This document shows, piece by piece, positions 26,211 to 35,204 of a stretch of DNA of 64,000 nucleotides. Below the pieces are notes generated by a model. It ran no database searches, was not told where the DNA came from, and saw nothing but the letters and a program-made list of their open reading frames with translations. This DNA comes from Terrabacter aerolatus (lineage in GTDB: Bacteria > Actinomycetota > Actinomycetes > Actinomycetales > Dermatophilaceae). The DNA lies in contig NZ_BJYX01000017.1 in assembly GCF_007991735.1 (NCBI RefSeq), positions 1-64,000 of the forward strand. The letters run 5' to 3'. Both the position numbers and the translations under genes were made by a program. The first letter of the stretch is position 1; the number at the start of each line of letters is the position of its first letter.

Positions 26211-27152
26211 TCAGGCCGGTGAGATGCCCCAGGTGCCGGTCCACTGCTCGCCGGGCGCCAGCACGACGAGCCCCTCGCCCGAGTTGAAGGCGTCGGCGGG
26301 GCAGCTCATCGGCTCGACGGCGATGCCGACCTCACCCTTGCGGTCCTCGGCGATGGCTGTGAAGACCTGGAGCCACCCGAAGGAGGCGTCGGCCCACAGC
26401 GTCGTCGCGCGGTCGGCGGCCGTGACGGTGCACCGCCACAGGCCGTCGTCGTCACGGACGACGTCGGTGTAGGCGGTGTCGAGGCGTGCTTCCCCTACCG
26501 CGTGCGGCGAACGGAAGTCGAAGGCGCTGCCCTCGACGGGGTGGGTGGCCGCCGGCAGCAGGCGGTCGTCGACCTCGACCCAGGACGCTGCCGGGATGCG
26601 CAGGTCGACGTCGGGCAGCAGGGTGTCGCCGATGGCGAGGTAGGGGTGGGCGCCGTAGCCGAAGGGTGCCTCGGTGGGACCGACGTTGCGGGCCGAGGTC
26701 GTCACGACGAGGCCCGAGTCGTCGAGCCGGTAGGTCGTGCGCAGGTCGAGCACGTGGTCCCAGCCCGGCTGCGGGTGCAGGCGCAGGCCGACGGTCAGGC
26801 GGTCGTCCCCCAGCTCGACGAGCTCCCAGCCCACCCAGCGGACGAGGCCGTGGCTCGCGTTGCCGCGCGGCACCTCGGTGACCGACAGCTGGTGCTCGGT
26901 GCCGCCGAAGGAGTAGCGACCGTCGCGGATGCGGTTGGGCCAGGGCATGAGCTGCTGGCCACGCCCGGACGCGCACGTCTCGTCGGCGGCGTAGCCCGCC
27001 ACGACGTCGATGCCGTCACGGCTCAGGGTGCGCAGACCGCCACCGACCTCGACGACGGTGGCCGCGAAGGGGCCGTGCCCGATCGTCCACTGCTGACCGG
27101 TCGGCAGTGCCGTGGCTGGACCGGCGGGTGACGCCGGTGAGAGCGTGCTCAT
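26211..27152 (-). CDS. aldose 1-epimerase family protein
   Basis: A 313-residue beta-sandwich enzyme related to galactose mutarotase, which interconverts alpha and beta anomers of sugars. Visible motifs are LMPWPNRIRDGRYSFGG, NASHGLVRWVGW (His region), FGYGAHPYLAIG (second His) and VGIAVEPMSCPADAFN (catalytic Glu). The specific sugar cannot be told; this branch is often annotated only as aldose epimerase. ATG 27152 is the natural start. It is transcribed alone, divergent from the XPB-associated gene. Confidence 0.88.
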   Translation of the reverse strand: MSTLSPASPAGPATALPTGQQWTIGHGPFAATVVEVGGGLRTLSRDGIDVVAGYAADETCASGRGQQLMPWPNRIRDGRYSFGGTEHQLSVTEVPRGNASHGLVRWVGWELVELGDDRLTVGLRLHPQPGWDHVLDLRTTYRLDDSGLVVTTSARNVGPTEAPFGYGAHPYLAIGDTLLPDVDLRIPAASWVEVDDRLLPAATHPVEGSAFDFRSPHAVGEARLDTAYTDVVRDDDGLWRCTVTAADRATTLWADASFGWLQVFTAIAEDRKGEVGIAVEPMSCPADAFNSGEGLVVLAPGEQWTGTWGISPA

Positions 27153-27211
27153 GGGGGCAACGCTAGCGGGCGTGCCGCCGGAGCGAGTCGAGCCTCTCGC
27201 CCTACGAGCAG

Positions 27212-27217
27212 TAGGTT
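27212..27217 (+). promoter_or_regulatory. -10 element before the XPB-associated gene
   Basis: TAGGTT lies six bases before ATG 27224. The six bases between are GGGAGG, too close to the ATG for normal ribosome binding, so the message is probably leaderless. Confidence 0.45.
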
Positions 27218-27223
27218 GGGAGG

Positions 27224-29641
27224 ATGGCCACCCCGAGCCGGAGCCTCGCCGACGACATCCGCGGTCGCAGCGACGCAGAGCTCATCGACCTCGTGCTCGC
27301 GCGCCCGGATCTGGCGCGCCCTGCACCGGCCGACCTGACGAGCCTCGCGGCCCGCGCCGGCACCCGGGCGAGCGTGCAGCGCGCGATCGAGGCCCTCGAC
27401 CGCGGCCACCTCCAGGTGCTCGAGGCGGTCGTCGTCGCGGGCGACGCCGCCGGCCTCGACGACCTGCTCCACCTGCTCGGCACCGACGACCGCACCACGG
27501 TCGAGGCGATCGTGGCAGACCTCTGGCGGTCGGCCCTCGTCTGGCGCGGCGCCGACGGGCACCACGTCGTGCGCACGGTCCCCGAGGTGCTCGGCACGTC
27601 GATCGCCGGGCTCGGCGCCCCGATGCGCGAGCTGCGACCGTCGTCCCAGCCGGAGCACGCGGACCCCGACCGCATCCGGGCGACCCTGGCCGAGGCGCCC
27701 GAGGACTCCCGGGCCATGGTCGAGCGGATGACGTGGGGACCGGCGTTCGGGGTGCTGCCCGCAGCCCAGCCCGGGCGCACGACCGCGCGCTGGCTGCTCG
27801 AGAACCACCTGCTCGTGCCGGTCTCGACCGACCGGGTGGCGCTGCCGCGCGAGGTCGGTCTCGTGCTGCGCGAGGGTCGCCTGCACCGGTCCGTCGAGCT
27901 GACCCCGCCGGCCATCGAGGCCCGGACCGTCTCGCTCGTCGACGCCGCTGCAGGCGGGGCCGCCAGCGAGTGCCTCACCCACCTCGACGAGCTCGCCGCC
28001 GCGTGGGGCGCCGACCCGCCGCGGGTGCTCCGCGCGGGCGGCCTGTCGGTGCGTGACCTCCGCGTCACGCAGCAGACCCTCGACCTCGACCCCGAGCACA
28101 CCGCCTTCGTCGTCGAGCTGGCGTATGCCGCAGGCCTCGTCGCCGACGACGGCGAGGTCGTGCCGGTGTGGGCTCCGACGTCGGAGATCGACGAGTGGAC
28201 CTCGAGCGAGGCCGGGCACCGGTGGGCGACGCTGGCCCTGGCCTGGCTCGCGTCGACGCGCGCCCCGCACCTCGTGGGTCGCCGCAGCACCGGGGCCGGC
28301 CCGGCCAACGCGCTGGGCCCCGACGTGCAGTGGCCGGCCATCCGCGCGATCCGCCGCGAGGTGCTGCGCGAGCTCGCGTCGCTCGAGCCCGGCTCCGCCC
28401 CCGACCACGCGTCGCTGCGCGAGCGGCTCGCCTGGCGCCGGCCCAACCGGGCCGCGGCGGTGCTCGACGAGGCCGTCGAGGCGGTCCTGCGCGAGTCGGA
28501 GTGGCTCGGCGTCACCGGACGCGGGGCCCTGTCCGAGGCCGGTCGCGCCCTCGTCGCCCCGTTCGCCCCGCTTTCCGACGCTCCCCCGGTCCGAGGTGTT
28601 CGGGCGACCGCTGCGGGTGGGGCGAACACCTCGAACGGCAAGCGCGCCACCCGGGGTCGAGCCGACCGCGACAACGGCGCCGACACCACCTCGAACGAGC
28701 AGGGGGCGACGACGCCGGAGGCGCTGACCGAGACCGTCGCCGCCGCGATGTCCGCCCACCTGCCCTCCCCCGTCGACCACATCCTCGTCCAGGCCGACCT
28801 CACGGCGGTCGCCCCCGGACCCCTCGTCGGTGGGCTCGGGTCGTTCATGCGCCTCGCCGCCGACGTCGAGTCGCGCGGCGGAGCGACCGTCTACCGGTTC
28901 ACCCCCGAGTCCGTGCGCCGGGCGCTCGACGCGGGCTGGACGGCGGCCGACTTTACCGACACGGTCCGTCGGTCGAGCCGGACCCCGGTGCCGCAGCCGC
29001 TCGAGTACCTCGTCTCCGACGTGGCGCGCAAGCACGGCCAGACCCGGATCGGCGGCGCCGCGGCCTACATCCGCTCCGACGACGAGGCCGTGCTCGACAC
29101 GATGCTCGCCTCGCGTGACCTCGCACCGCTGCGCCTGCGACGACTGGCCCCGACGGTCCTCGTGTCGTCGGCCGACCCCCGGGTGCTCGTGGACCTGTTG
29201 CGCGACAACGGTTTTGCGCCGGTGCACGAGGGACAGGACGGCACGGTCGTGCACGCCGAGACCCCGCGCCGCCGCGCCGGCACGCGGCGCCGAGGTCCGG
29301 GGCCCATGGTCTCGCCGGTCGACCGGCCCTACACCCAGACGCTCGTCGACGGGTTGCGCGCCGCCGAGGCCACCGCCGACCAGCGTCGGGCCGAGGACGA
29401 GACCCGGCCGGGACCGCGCATCCAGGCCATGGACCCCGTCGTCACGCTGTCGCTGCTGCGCGACGCCGTGGCCGACCGGCACGGCGTCTGGATCGGCTAC
29501 TCCGACGGTCACGGCGCCACGAGCCGGCACCTCATCCACCCCCAGAAGGTCGAGGGCGGACGCGTCCGCGCGACCGACGAGTCCGGGCACGAGAAGTCCT
29601 TCTCGGTGCACCGCATCACCGGCGCCACGACCGAGGGCTGA
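27224..29641 (+). CDS. XPB/Ssl2-like helicase-associated protein (Helicase_C_3)
   Basis: An 805-residue protein of the actinobacterial family found beside bacterial XPB helicases (as Rv0862c beside Rv0861c in M. tuberculosis). It lacks helicase motifs. The N-terminal part has repeated winged-helix-like segments. The region around 500-690 (HILVQADLTAVAPGPLVGG to DNGFAPVHEGQDG) matches the Helicase_C_3 segment. The C-terminus (VWIGYSDGHGATSRHLIHPQ then SFSVHRITGA) is WYL-like. It probably assists XPB in DNA repair or transcription-coupled processes; the biochemical role is unknown. Here it is separated from xpb by two genes. Confidence 0.85.
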   Translation: MATPSRSLADDIRGRSDAELIDLVLARPDLARPAPADLTSLAARAGTRASVQRAIEALDRGHLQVLEAVVVAGDAAGLDDLLHLLGTDDRTTVEAIVADLWRSALVWRGADGHHVVRTVPEVLGTSIAGLGAPMRELRPSSQPEHADPDRIRATLAEAPEDSRAMVERMTWGPAFGVLPAAQPGRTTARWLLENHLLVPVSTDRVALPREVGLVLREGRLHRSVELTPPAIEARTVSLVDAAAGGAASECLTHLDELAAAWGADPPRVLRAGGLSVRDLRVTQQTLDLDPEHTAFVVELAYAAGLVADDGEVVPVWAPTSEIDEWTSSEAGHRWATLALAWLASTRAPHLVGRRSTGAGPANALGPDVQWPAIRAIRREVLRELASLEPGSAPDHASLRERLAWRRPNRAAAVLDEAVEAVLRESEWLGVTGRGALSEAGRALVAPFAPLSDAPPVRGVRATAAGGANTSNGKRATRGRADRDNGADTTSNEQGATTPEALTETVAAAMSAHLPSPVDHILVQADLTAVAPGPLVGGLGSFMRLAADVESRGGATVYRFTPESVRRALDAGWTAADFTDTVRRSSRTPVPQPLEYLVSDVARKHGQTRIGGAAAYIRSDDEAVLDTMLASRDLAPLRLRRLAPTVLVSSADPRVLVDLLRDNGFAPVHEGQDGTVVHAETPRRRAGTRRRGPGPMVSPVDRPYTQTLVDGLRAAEATADQRRAEDETRPGPRIQAMDPVVTLSLLRDAVADRHGVWIGYSDGHGATSRHLIHPQKVEGGRVRATDESGHEKSFSVHRITGATTEG

Positions 29642-29647
29642 GCCACC

Positions 29648-30052
29648 GTGACTGCCGCCGGCGAGGACGGGAGCGAGGACGGGAGCCAGCGCGACCACCC
29701 GACGCACCGGCCGGCATACGTGCTCCACGACCACCGCAGGCCGCGCCCGCACTTCGACCTGCGGCTCGAGGAGGGCGGCGCGCTCCGGTCGTGGGCCGTG
29801 CCCAAGGGGCTGCCGACGACGAGTCGCCACGACCGGCTCGCCGTCGCGGTCGACGACCACGCGATGGACCACCTGACGTACACCGACGAGGACAAGTCCG
29901 TCGCCGACACCGGGTGGTGGGAGGAGGAGTCCCGCGACGACCACCGGATCGTCTTCGTGCTCCACGGCCGCACCTCGTCACGGCGCTACGCGCTGATCCG
30001 CACCGACCGGGACTGGCTGCTCCACCTCACCAAGGACCAGCCCTCCGGCTGA
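29648..30052 (+). CDS. stand-alone LigD 3'-phosphoesterase (PE) domain protein
   Basis: A 134-residue protein equal to the PE domain of DNA ligase D. The block YVLHDHRRPRPHFDLRLEEG and SWAVPKGLPTTSRHDRLAVAV carries the His/Asp/Arg ligands of the Mn-dependent active site. That domain trims 3'-phosphates and ribonucleotides at DNA ends during non-homologous end joining. Here there is no ligase or polymerase domain, as in archaeal and some bacterial stand-alone PE proteins. GTG 29648 follows the previous stop by six bases, so it is co-transcribed with the XPB-associated gene. This supports a repair role. Confidence 0.88.
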   Translation: MTAAGEDGSEDGSQRDHPTHRPAYVLHDHRRPRPHFDLRLEEGGALRSWAVPKGLPTTSRHDRLAVAVDDHAMDHLTYTDEDKSVADTGWWEEESRDDHRIVFVLHGRTSSRRYALIRTDRDWLLHLTKDQPSG

Positions 30053-30060
30053 CGAGTGCC

Positions 30061-30993
30061 TCAGGCGCCGGCGAGGGCTCGCACGACGTTCGACGGCGAC
30101 GGTCGCCCGAGCTGCCCCGCCATCCACACCGACGTCTCAACGAGCGCGTCGAGGTCGACCCCGGTCTCGACGCCGGCGCCGTGCAGGGCCCAGACGAGGT
30201 CCTCGGTGGCGAGGTTGCCCGTGGCCGACTTGGCGTAGGGGCAACCGCCGAGCCCGCCCGCGGCCGCGTCGACGACCGAGACCCCGTCGCGCAGCGCCGC
30301 CATGGTGTTGGCGAGCGCCTGGCCGTAGGTGTCGTGGAAGTGCACGGCCATGCGGTCGGTGCCGATGCCACGGGTCGCGAGCGCCTCGAGGAGCCGGTGC
30401 ACGTGACCGGTCGTGCCCACGCCGATGGTGTCGCCGAGGCTCAGCTCGTGGCAGCCGAGGTCCATGAGCCGCTCGGCCGTGTCGACGACCTGCGCGACCG
30501 GCACCGGGCCCTCCCACGGGTCGCCGAAGCACATCGACACGTAGGCGCGCACCCACATGCCGTTGGCCAGCGCCCGCTCCACGACCGGCTCGAACATCGC
30601 GTACTGCTCGGAGACCGACCGGTTGAGGTTCTTCCGGGCGAAGGTCTCGGTGGCCGAGCCGAAGATCGCGATGGCGCCGAGCCCGAGCTCCTCGGCGCGG
30701 TCGAGACCGCGCTCGTTGGGCACGAGGGCGGGACGGCGGCGTCCCAGCCCGTCGGCGCCGAGTCCGGCGAGCACCTCCTCCGCGTCACCCATCTGCGGCA
30801 CCCACCTCGCCGGCACGAACGACGTCGTCTCGATGGTGCCGAGTCCGGCGGCCTCGAGCCGCCGGATGAACTCGACCTTCGTCGCGGCCGGGACGATCGT
30901 CTTCTCGTTCTGCAGACCGTCGCGCGGGCCGACCTCGTAGATCGTCACCTTCGCGGGCAGCCCCGTCGCCGCCTCGACCTGTGGGGATCGCAT
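30061..30993 (-). CDS. hydroxymethylglutaryl-CoA lyase
   Basis: A 310-residue TIM-barrel enzyme of the HMGL family. It cleaves HMG-CoA to acetoacetate and acetyl-CoA, the last step of leucine degradation. Motifs: YEVGPRDGLQNEK at strand 1, ETTSFVPARWVPQMGDAEEV, SLGDTIGVGTTGHV, VHFHDTYGQALAN (metal-binding His-x-His) and GGLGGCPYAKSATGN with the catalytic Cys. Its stop is eight bases from the convergent PE-domain stop. It lies between repair genes on the opposite strand. The divergent xpb promoter shares its upstream region. Confidence 0.92.
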   Translation of the reverse strand: MRSPQVEAATGLPAKVTIYEVGPRDGLQNEKTIVPAATKVEFIRRLEAAGLGTIETTSFVPARWVPQMGDAEEVLAGLGADGLGRRRPALVPNERGLDRAEELGLGAIAIFGSATETFARKNLNRSVSEQYAMFEPVVERALANGMWVRAYVSMCFGDPWEGPVPVAQVVDTAERLMDLGCHELSLGDTIGVGTTGHVHRLLEALATRGIGTDRMAVHFHDTYGQALANTMAALRDGVSVVDAAAGGLGGCPYAKSATGNLATEDLVWALHGAGVETGVDLDALVETSVWMAGQLGRPSPSNVVRALAGA

Positions 30994-31000
30994 GCACCCA

Positions 31001-31006
31001 TACTGT
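31001..31006 (+). promoter_or_regulatory. -10 element upstream of xpb
   Basis: TACTGT is followed after five bases by GTG 31012, which opens a short frame overlapping the xpb start. It is the likely xpb promoter, divergent from the HMG-CoA lyase gene. Confidence 0.4.
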
Positions 31007-31011
31007 CAGGC

Positions 31012-31071
31012 GTGACCTCGCGCCCCGGGAACACCCGCACGCCACGAACGGTTGGACGAGTCGATGAATGA
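31012..31071 (+). CDS. possible leaderless 19-residue upstream ORF
   Basis: GTG 31012 falls near the predicted transcription start. The frame (VTSRPGNTRTPRTVGRVDE) runs to a TGA at 31069-31071, overlapping xpb ATG 31064 by eight bases. Translating it would place ribosomes at the xpb start, which lacks a good ribosome binding site. It may be chance. Confidence 0.3.
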   Translation: MTSRPGNTRTPRTVGRVDE

Positions 31072-32716
31072 CGGACCACTGATCGTGCAGAGCGACAAGA
31101 CCCTCCTCCTCGAGGTCGACCACCCGAACGCCGAGGCGGCGCGGCGCGCCATCGCGCCCTTCGCGGAGCTCGAGCGTGCCCCCGAGCACGTCCACACCTA
31201 CCGGATCACGCCCCTCGGCCTGTGGAACGCCCGCGCCGCCGGGCACGACGCCGAGCAGGTCGTCGACGCCCTCATGACGCACAGCCGGTATGCCGTCCCC
31301 AACGCGTTGCTCGTCGACGTCGCCGACACGATGGACCGGTACGGCCGCCTCACCCTCGAGAAGGAGGGACTGCCCGACTCCGCCGAGGGCACGCGCCTCG
31401 TGCTGCGCACGACCGACCGTCCAGTGCTCGAGGAGGTCCTGCGGCACAAGAAGATCAAGCCGCTGACCGGCGAACGCCTCGACGACCTCGCCGTCGTCGT
31501 GCACCCGAGCGAGCGCGGCACCCTCAAGCAGGAGCTGCTCAAGATCGGCTGGCCGGCCGAGGACCTCGCCGGCTACGTCGACGGCGAGGCGCACCCGATC
31601 GAGCTGCAGCAGGACGGCTGGCACCTGCGGCCCTACCAGCAGCACGCCGTCGACGGCTTCTGGCACGGTGGCTCGGGCGTCGTCGTGCTCCCCTGCGGCG
31701 CGGGCAAGACCCTCGTCGGCGCGGGCGCCATGGCAGCGGCCAAGGCGACGACCCTCATCCTCGTGACGAACACCGTCAGCGCGCGGCAGTGGAAGGACGA
31801 GCTGATCAAGCGCACGACCCTCACCGAGGACGAGATCGGCGAGTACTCCGGCGCCCGCAAGGAGATCCGTCCGGTCACCATCGCGACCTACCAGGTGCTG
31901 ACGACGAAGCGGAAGGGCGCCTACGCCCACCTCGACCTGCTCGACGCCCGCGACTGGGGCCTCGTGGTCTACGACGAGGTGCACCTGCTCCCGGCGCCGA
32001 TCTTCCGCATGACGGCCGACCTGCAGGCCCGCCGCCGCCTCGGCCTGACCGCGACGCTCGTGCGCGAGGACGGCCGCGAGGCCGACGTCTTCAGCCTCAT
32101 CGGTCCCAAGCGCTTCGACGCGCCCTGGAAGGACATCGAGGCCCAGGGCTACATCGCCCCCGCCGACTGCGTGGAGGTGCGCGTCAGCCTCCCCGACGGC
32201 CAGCGGATGGCGTATGCCGTGAGCGAGCCCGAGGAGCGCTACCGGCTCGCGTCGTGCTCCGACGCGAAGCTGCCCGTCGTCGAGAAGCTCGCCAAGCAGC
32301 ACGCCGGTGAGCCGACCCTCGTCATCGGGCAGTACCTCGACCAGCTCCACGAGGTGGCCGAGCGGCTCGGGGCCGAGGTCATCACCGGTGAGACGACCGT
32401 CAAGGAGCGCCAGCGCCTCTACGACGCCTTCCGCACCGGTGAGATCACGACCCTCGTCGTCAGCAAGGTCGCGAACTTCTCCATCGACCTGCCCGAGGCG
32501 AGCGTCGCGATCCAGATCAGCGGCACCTTCGGCTCCCGGCAGGAGGAGGCCCAGCGCCTCGGCCGCGTGCTGCGCCCCAAGGGCGACGGCCGCACCGCGC
32601 ACTTCTACACGATCGTCAGCCGCGACACGGTCGACGCGGACTTCGCCGCGCACCGCCAGCGCTTCCTCGCCGAGCAGGGCTACGCCTACCGCATCGTCGA
32701 CGCCGACGACCTCTGA
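31064..32716 (+). CDS. bacterial XPB-type DNA repair helicase
   Basis: A 550-residue superfamily 2 helicase homologous to eukaryotic XPB/ERCC3 and mycobacterial Rv0861c. The N-terminal damage-recognition-like domain spans about 1-165. Motif I is LPCGAGKTLVGAG, motif II YDEVHLLPA (DEVH), motif III LGLTATLVREDG and motif VI SRQEEAQRLGRVLRPKG. It is an ATP-dependent 3'-5' helicase thought to act in DNA repair. ATG 31064 is chosen; TTG 31052 is an alternative. A strong terminator follows. Nearby repair-type genes (Helicase_C_3 protein, LigD-PE domain) support that role. Confidence 0.94.
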   Translation: MNDGPLIVQSDKTLLLEVDHPNAEAARRAIAPFAELERAPEHVHTYRITPLGLWNARAAGHDAEQVVDALMTHSRYAVPNALLVDVADTMDRYGRLTLEKEGLPDSAEGTRLVLRTTDRPVLEEVLRHKKIKPLTGERLDDLAVVVHPSERGTLKQELLKIGWPAEDLAGYVDGEAHPIELQQDGWHLRPYQQHAVDGFWHGGSGVVVLPCGAGKTLVGAGAMAAAKATTLILVTNTVSARQWKDELIKRTTLTEDEIGEYSGARKEIRPVTIATYQVLTTKRKGAYAHLDLLDARDWGLVVYDEVHLLPAPIFRMTADLQARRRLGLTATLVREDGREADVFSLIGPKRFDAPWKDIEAQGYIAPADCVEVRVSLPDGQRMAYAVSEPEERYRLASCSDAKLPVVEKLAKQHAGEPTLVIGQYLDQLHEVAERLGAEVITGETTVKERQRLYDAFRTGEITTLVVSKVANFSIDLPEASVAIQISGTFGSRQEEAQRLGRVLRPKGDGRTAHFYTIVSRDTVDADFAAHRQRFLAEQGYAYRIVDADDL

Positions 32717-32727
32717 GCCGTCGCTCC

Positions 32728-32771
32728 CGAAAGGGCCGCTCGCCGCACCCACGCGGCGGGCGGCCCTTTCG
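32728..32771 (+). terminator. xpb terminator
   Basis: A 19-bp stem (32728-32746 with 32753-32771, one wobble, loop ACCCAC) beginning CGAAAGGGCCG and ending CGGCCCTTTCG, 12 bases after the stop codon. Confidence 0.85.
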
Positions 32772-32831
32772 CCACCCCGCCCCGCCCGCACGGGCCCGGA
32801 CGCATGGCGGCGCTATCAGGGCAACCGGAGG

Positions 32832-33608
32832 ATGGATCCGACCAACTCCCAGCCAACTCCCAGCAAACATGCCGACACTGGTCTCGTGGACACCCAGACA
32901 GCGCCGGCCGCAGAGGCCCGCCTGCTCGTCGTCGAGGACGAGCCGAACATCCGTGAGCTGCTCGCGACCTCGCTCCGGTTCGCCGGTTTCGAGGTCGAGA
33001 CGGCCGGCGACGGCACCACCGCCCTCGCCATGGCCGCCGAGTCCGAGCCCGACCTCGTCGTGCTCGACGTCATGCTCCCCGACGTCGACGGTTTCGAGGT
33101 CACCCGCCGCCTGCGCGACCGCGGCCGCCAGCAGCCCATCGTCTTCGTCACCGCACGTGACGCGACGGGCGACAAGATCCAGGGCCTCACCGTGGGCGGC
33201 GACGACTACGTCACGAAGCCGTTCAGCCTCGAGGAGGTCATCGCGCGCATCCGCGCCGTGCTGCGCCGCACGCGCGGCCAGGTCGACGACGGCGCGACCC
33301 TGCGCTTCCACGACCTCGAGCTCAACGAGGACTCGCACGAGGTGCGTCGCGGCGGCCGGATCATCGACCTGTCCCCCACCGAGTTCAAGCTGCTGCGCTA
33401 CCTGCTCCTCAACCCCAACCGGGTCCTGTCGAAGCTGCAGATCCTCGACCACGTCTGGGACTACGACTTCCGGGGCGAGTCCGGCATCGTCGAGTCCTAC
33501 ATCTCCTACCTGCGGCGCAAGATCGACGCCGACGGGCCCTCGCTCATCCACACGAAGCGCGGCGTGGGTTACGTTCTCCGGGTGCCCCCCGAGCTGACCG
33601 CCCCCTGA
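32832..33608 (+). CDS. OmpR-family response regulator (TrcR/MprA-like)
   Basis: A 258-residue two-component regulator. The receiver domain (about 30-145) has ARLLVVEDEPNIRELL, phospho-acceptor Asp in VVLDVMLPDVDGFEV, the switch Thr in VFVTARD and GGDDYVTKPFSLEEV. The DNA-binding winged helix (about 160-255) has LSPTEFKLLRYLLLNPNRVLSK and HTKRGVGYVLR. It resembles mycobacterial TrcR more than MprA in the receiver. ATG 32832 sits directly after GGAGG, an unusually tight spacing; GTG 32886 is the alternative. It is followed by its kinase and an HtrA protease, which suggests envelope-stress sensing. Confidence 0.9.
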   Translation: MDPTNSQPTPSKHADTGLVDTQTAPAAEARLLVVEDEPNIRELLATSLRFAGFEVETAGDGTTALAMAAESEPDLVVLDVMLPDVDGFEVTRRLRDRGRQQPIVFVTARDATGDKIQGLTVGGDDYVTKPFSLEEVIARIRAVLRRTRGQVDDGATLRFHDLELNEDSHEVRRGGRIIDLSPTEFKLLRYLLLNPNRVLSKLQILDHVWDYDFRGESGIVESYISYLRRKIDADGPSLIHTKRGVGYVLRVPPELTAP

Positions 33609-33612
33609 CCGG

Positions 33613-35136
33613 ATGGTCGACGTGACCGCCCAGCCGACCGTCGTCCAGGACGATCGGGATGGCCCGCTGCCCCGGCTGCGGGCCATGCCGCTGCGGTGGC
33701 GCCTGCTCGCCGTCACCCTGGGGCTCATCGCGGTCGCCCTGGCCATCACCTCGATCGTCGTCAGCGCCCTGCTGCGCGTCTACCTCGTCAACCAGACGGA
33801 GCAGGAGCTCAAGGTCTACGCGGCGAGCCTGAGCTCGATCGACCCTGCCGAGCTGCAGGAGGCCAAGACCCAGCTGCCCACCGGCTTCACGACGAGACTC
33901 ATCGACCTGCGCACCGGCACGTCCAGCTCACTCGCCGAGGCGGTCACCGAGTCGAACCAGGCCGAGATCCCCACGATGACCGCCAGCGACCCCCGGGTGA
34001 CGCAGCGGCTCCCCTTCCGCACCGGGTCCACCGACGGTGACGCCCAGTGGCTCGCCATCGCGCAGCTCAACTCGCCACGCGACGAGATCTACGTCCTAGC
34101 CCTGCCGCTCAGCCCCCTCGACCGGACCGTCAACCAGTTCCTGCTCTATGCGGCCGCCATCGGTGCGATCACGCTCATCGTCACGGCCGCGCTCGGCTGG
34201 TACCTCATCCGGCGGACGTTCCGCCCCCTGACCCGGATCGAGGACACCGCCGCCCAGATCGCGGTGGGTGACCTGACGCAGCGCATCGACGTGCCCGACA
34301 CCGACGACGAGGTGGCCTCGCTCTCCCGCTCGCTCAACGTCATGCTCGCCCGCATCGAGCAGAGCTTCGCCGTGCGCGAGGCCAACGAGGCGAAGATGCG
34401 CCGCTTCATCGCCGACGCCTCGCACGAGCTGCGGACCCCCTTGGCCGCCGTCGGCGGGTACGCCGAGCTCTACCGCCAGGGCGCCCTGCCGACGAGTGAC
34501 GCCGTGACCGGCGCCATGGGCCGCATCGAGTCCGAGGCACACCGCATGAGCGGCCTCGTCGAGGACCTCCTCACCCTGGCCCGCCTCGACGGCGAACGTC
34601 CGCTCCAGCTGCAGACCGTCGACCTCGCCGTCCTGGCCGCCGACGCCGCCCAGGACGCGCGGACCATCGCTCCCGACCGGCACATCGTCGCGACCGGCAT
34701 CAACGGCCCCATCGAGCCGACCGAGCTGCAGGCCGACGAGCAGCAGCTGCGGCAGGTCGTCACCAACCTCGTGACCAACGCGAGGGTGCACACCCCCGTC
34801 GGGTCACCGATCGAGATCCTCGTCGGTCAGGTCGACCCCCAGCGGGTCGCGATCCACGTGCGCGACCACGGACACGGCATACCTGCGGCGGAGCGGGCCG
34901 ACGTCTTCGAGCGCTTCTACCGTGCAGACCGGTCGCGCAGCCGCGGCAAGGGCGGCGGCAACGGGCTGGGCCTCGCGATCGTCCACGCCATCGTCGACGC
35001 CCACGACGGTTCGGTGCGGGTGCAGGAGACGCCCGGTGGGGGCGCGACGTTCGTCGTCGAGCTCCCCGTCGGCAGCCGACGCGTCGAGGGTGAACGCCGC
35101 AACCAGCTGGCCTCCCAAGGCACAGCCGATTCCTAG
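33613..35136 (+). CDS. sensor histidine kinase
   Basis: A 507-residue membrane kinase and partner of the adjacent regulator. TM1 is about 31-55 and TM2 about 175-200, flanking a ~120-residue extracytoplasmic sensor. A HAMP domain follows (RRTFRPLTRIEDTAAQIAVGDLTQRI). The H-box FIADASHELRTPLAAVGGYAEL has the phosphorylated His. N-box (LRQVVTNLVTNARVHTP), DHGHGIP and GNGLGLAIVHAIVDAH complete the ATPase domain. It starts four bases after the regulator stop. Its TAG stop lies inside the palindrome ATTCCTAGGAAT. Confidence 0.93.
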   Translation: MVDVTAQPTVVQDDRDGPLPRLRAMPLRWRLLAVTLGLIAVALAITSIVVSALLRVYLVNQTEQELKVYAASLSSIDPAELQEAKTQLPTGFTTRLIDLRTGTSSSLAEAVTESNQAEIPTMTASDPRVTQRLPFRTGSTDGDAQWLAIAQLNSPRDEIYVLALPLSPLDRTVNQFLLYAAAIGAITLIVTAALGWYLIRRTFRPLTRIEDTAAQIAVGDLTQRIDVPDTDDEVASLSRSLNVMLARIEQSFAVREANEAKMRRFIADASHELRTPLAAVGGYAELYRQGALPTSDAVTGAMGRIESEAHRMSGLVEDLLTLARLDGERPLQLQTVDLAVLAADAAQDARTIAPDRHIVATGINGPIEPTELQADEQQLRQVVTNLVTNARVHTPVGSPIEILVGQVDPQRVAIHVRDHGHGIPAAERADVFERFYRADRSRSRGKGGGNGLGLAIVHAIVDAHDGSVRVQETPGGGATFVVELPVGSRRVEGERRNQLASQGTADS

Positions 35137-35140
35137 GAAT
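35129..35140. promoter_or_regulatory. 12-bp perfect palindrome before htrA
   Basis: ATTCCTAGGAAT overlaps the kinase stop codon and lies 65 bp before the htrA start. A second inverted repeat, GGTCTG (35167-35172) and CAGACC (35183-35188), lies between it and the ribosome binding site. Either could be a binding site for the upstream response regulator; no direct evidence. Confidence 0.35.
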
Positions 35141-35204
35141 GGCACAACCGGGTCCAAAGCTGGGTAGGTCTGATGGAGAGAACAGACCAGAGCGAGGAGG
35201 AGCC

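Noticed and set aside
27149-29965. 938-codon minus-strand frame opposite the XPB-associated gene
   Set aside because: An antisense shadow of a real gene; its content is low-complexity Arg/Gly/Val/Asp.
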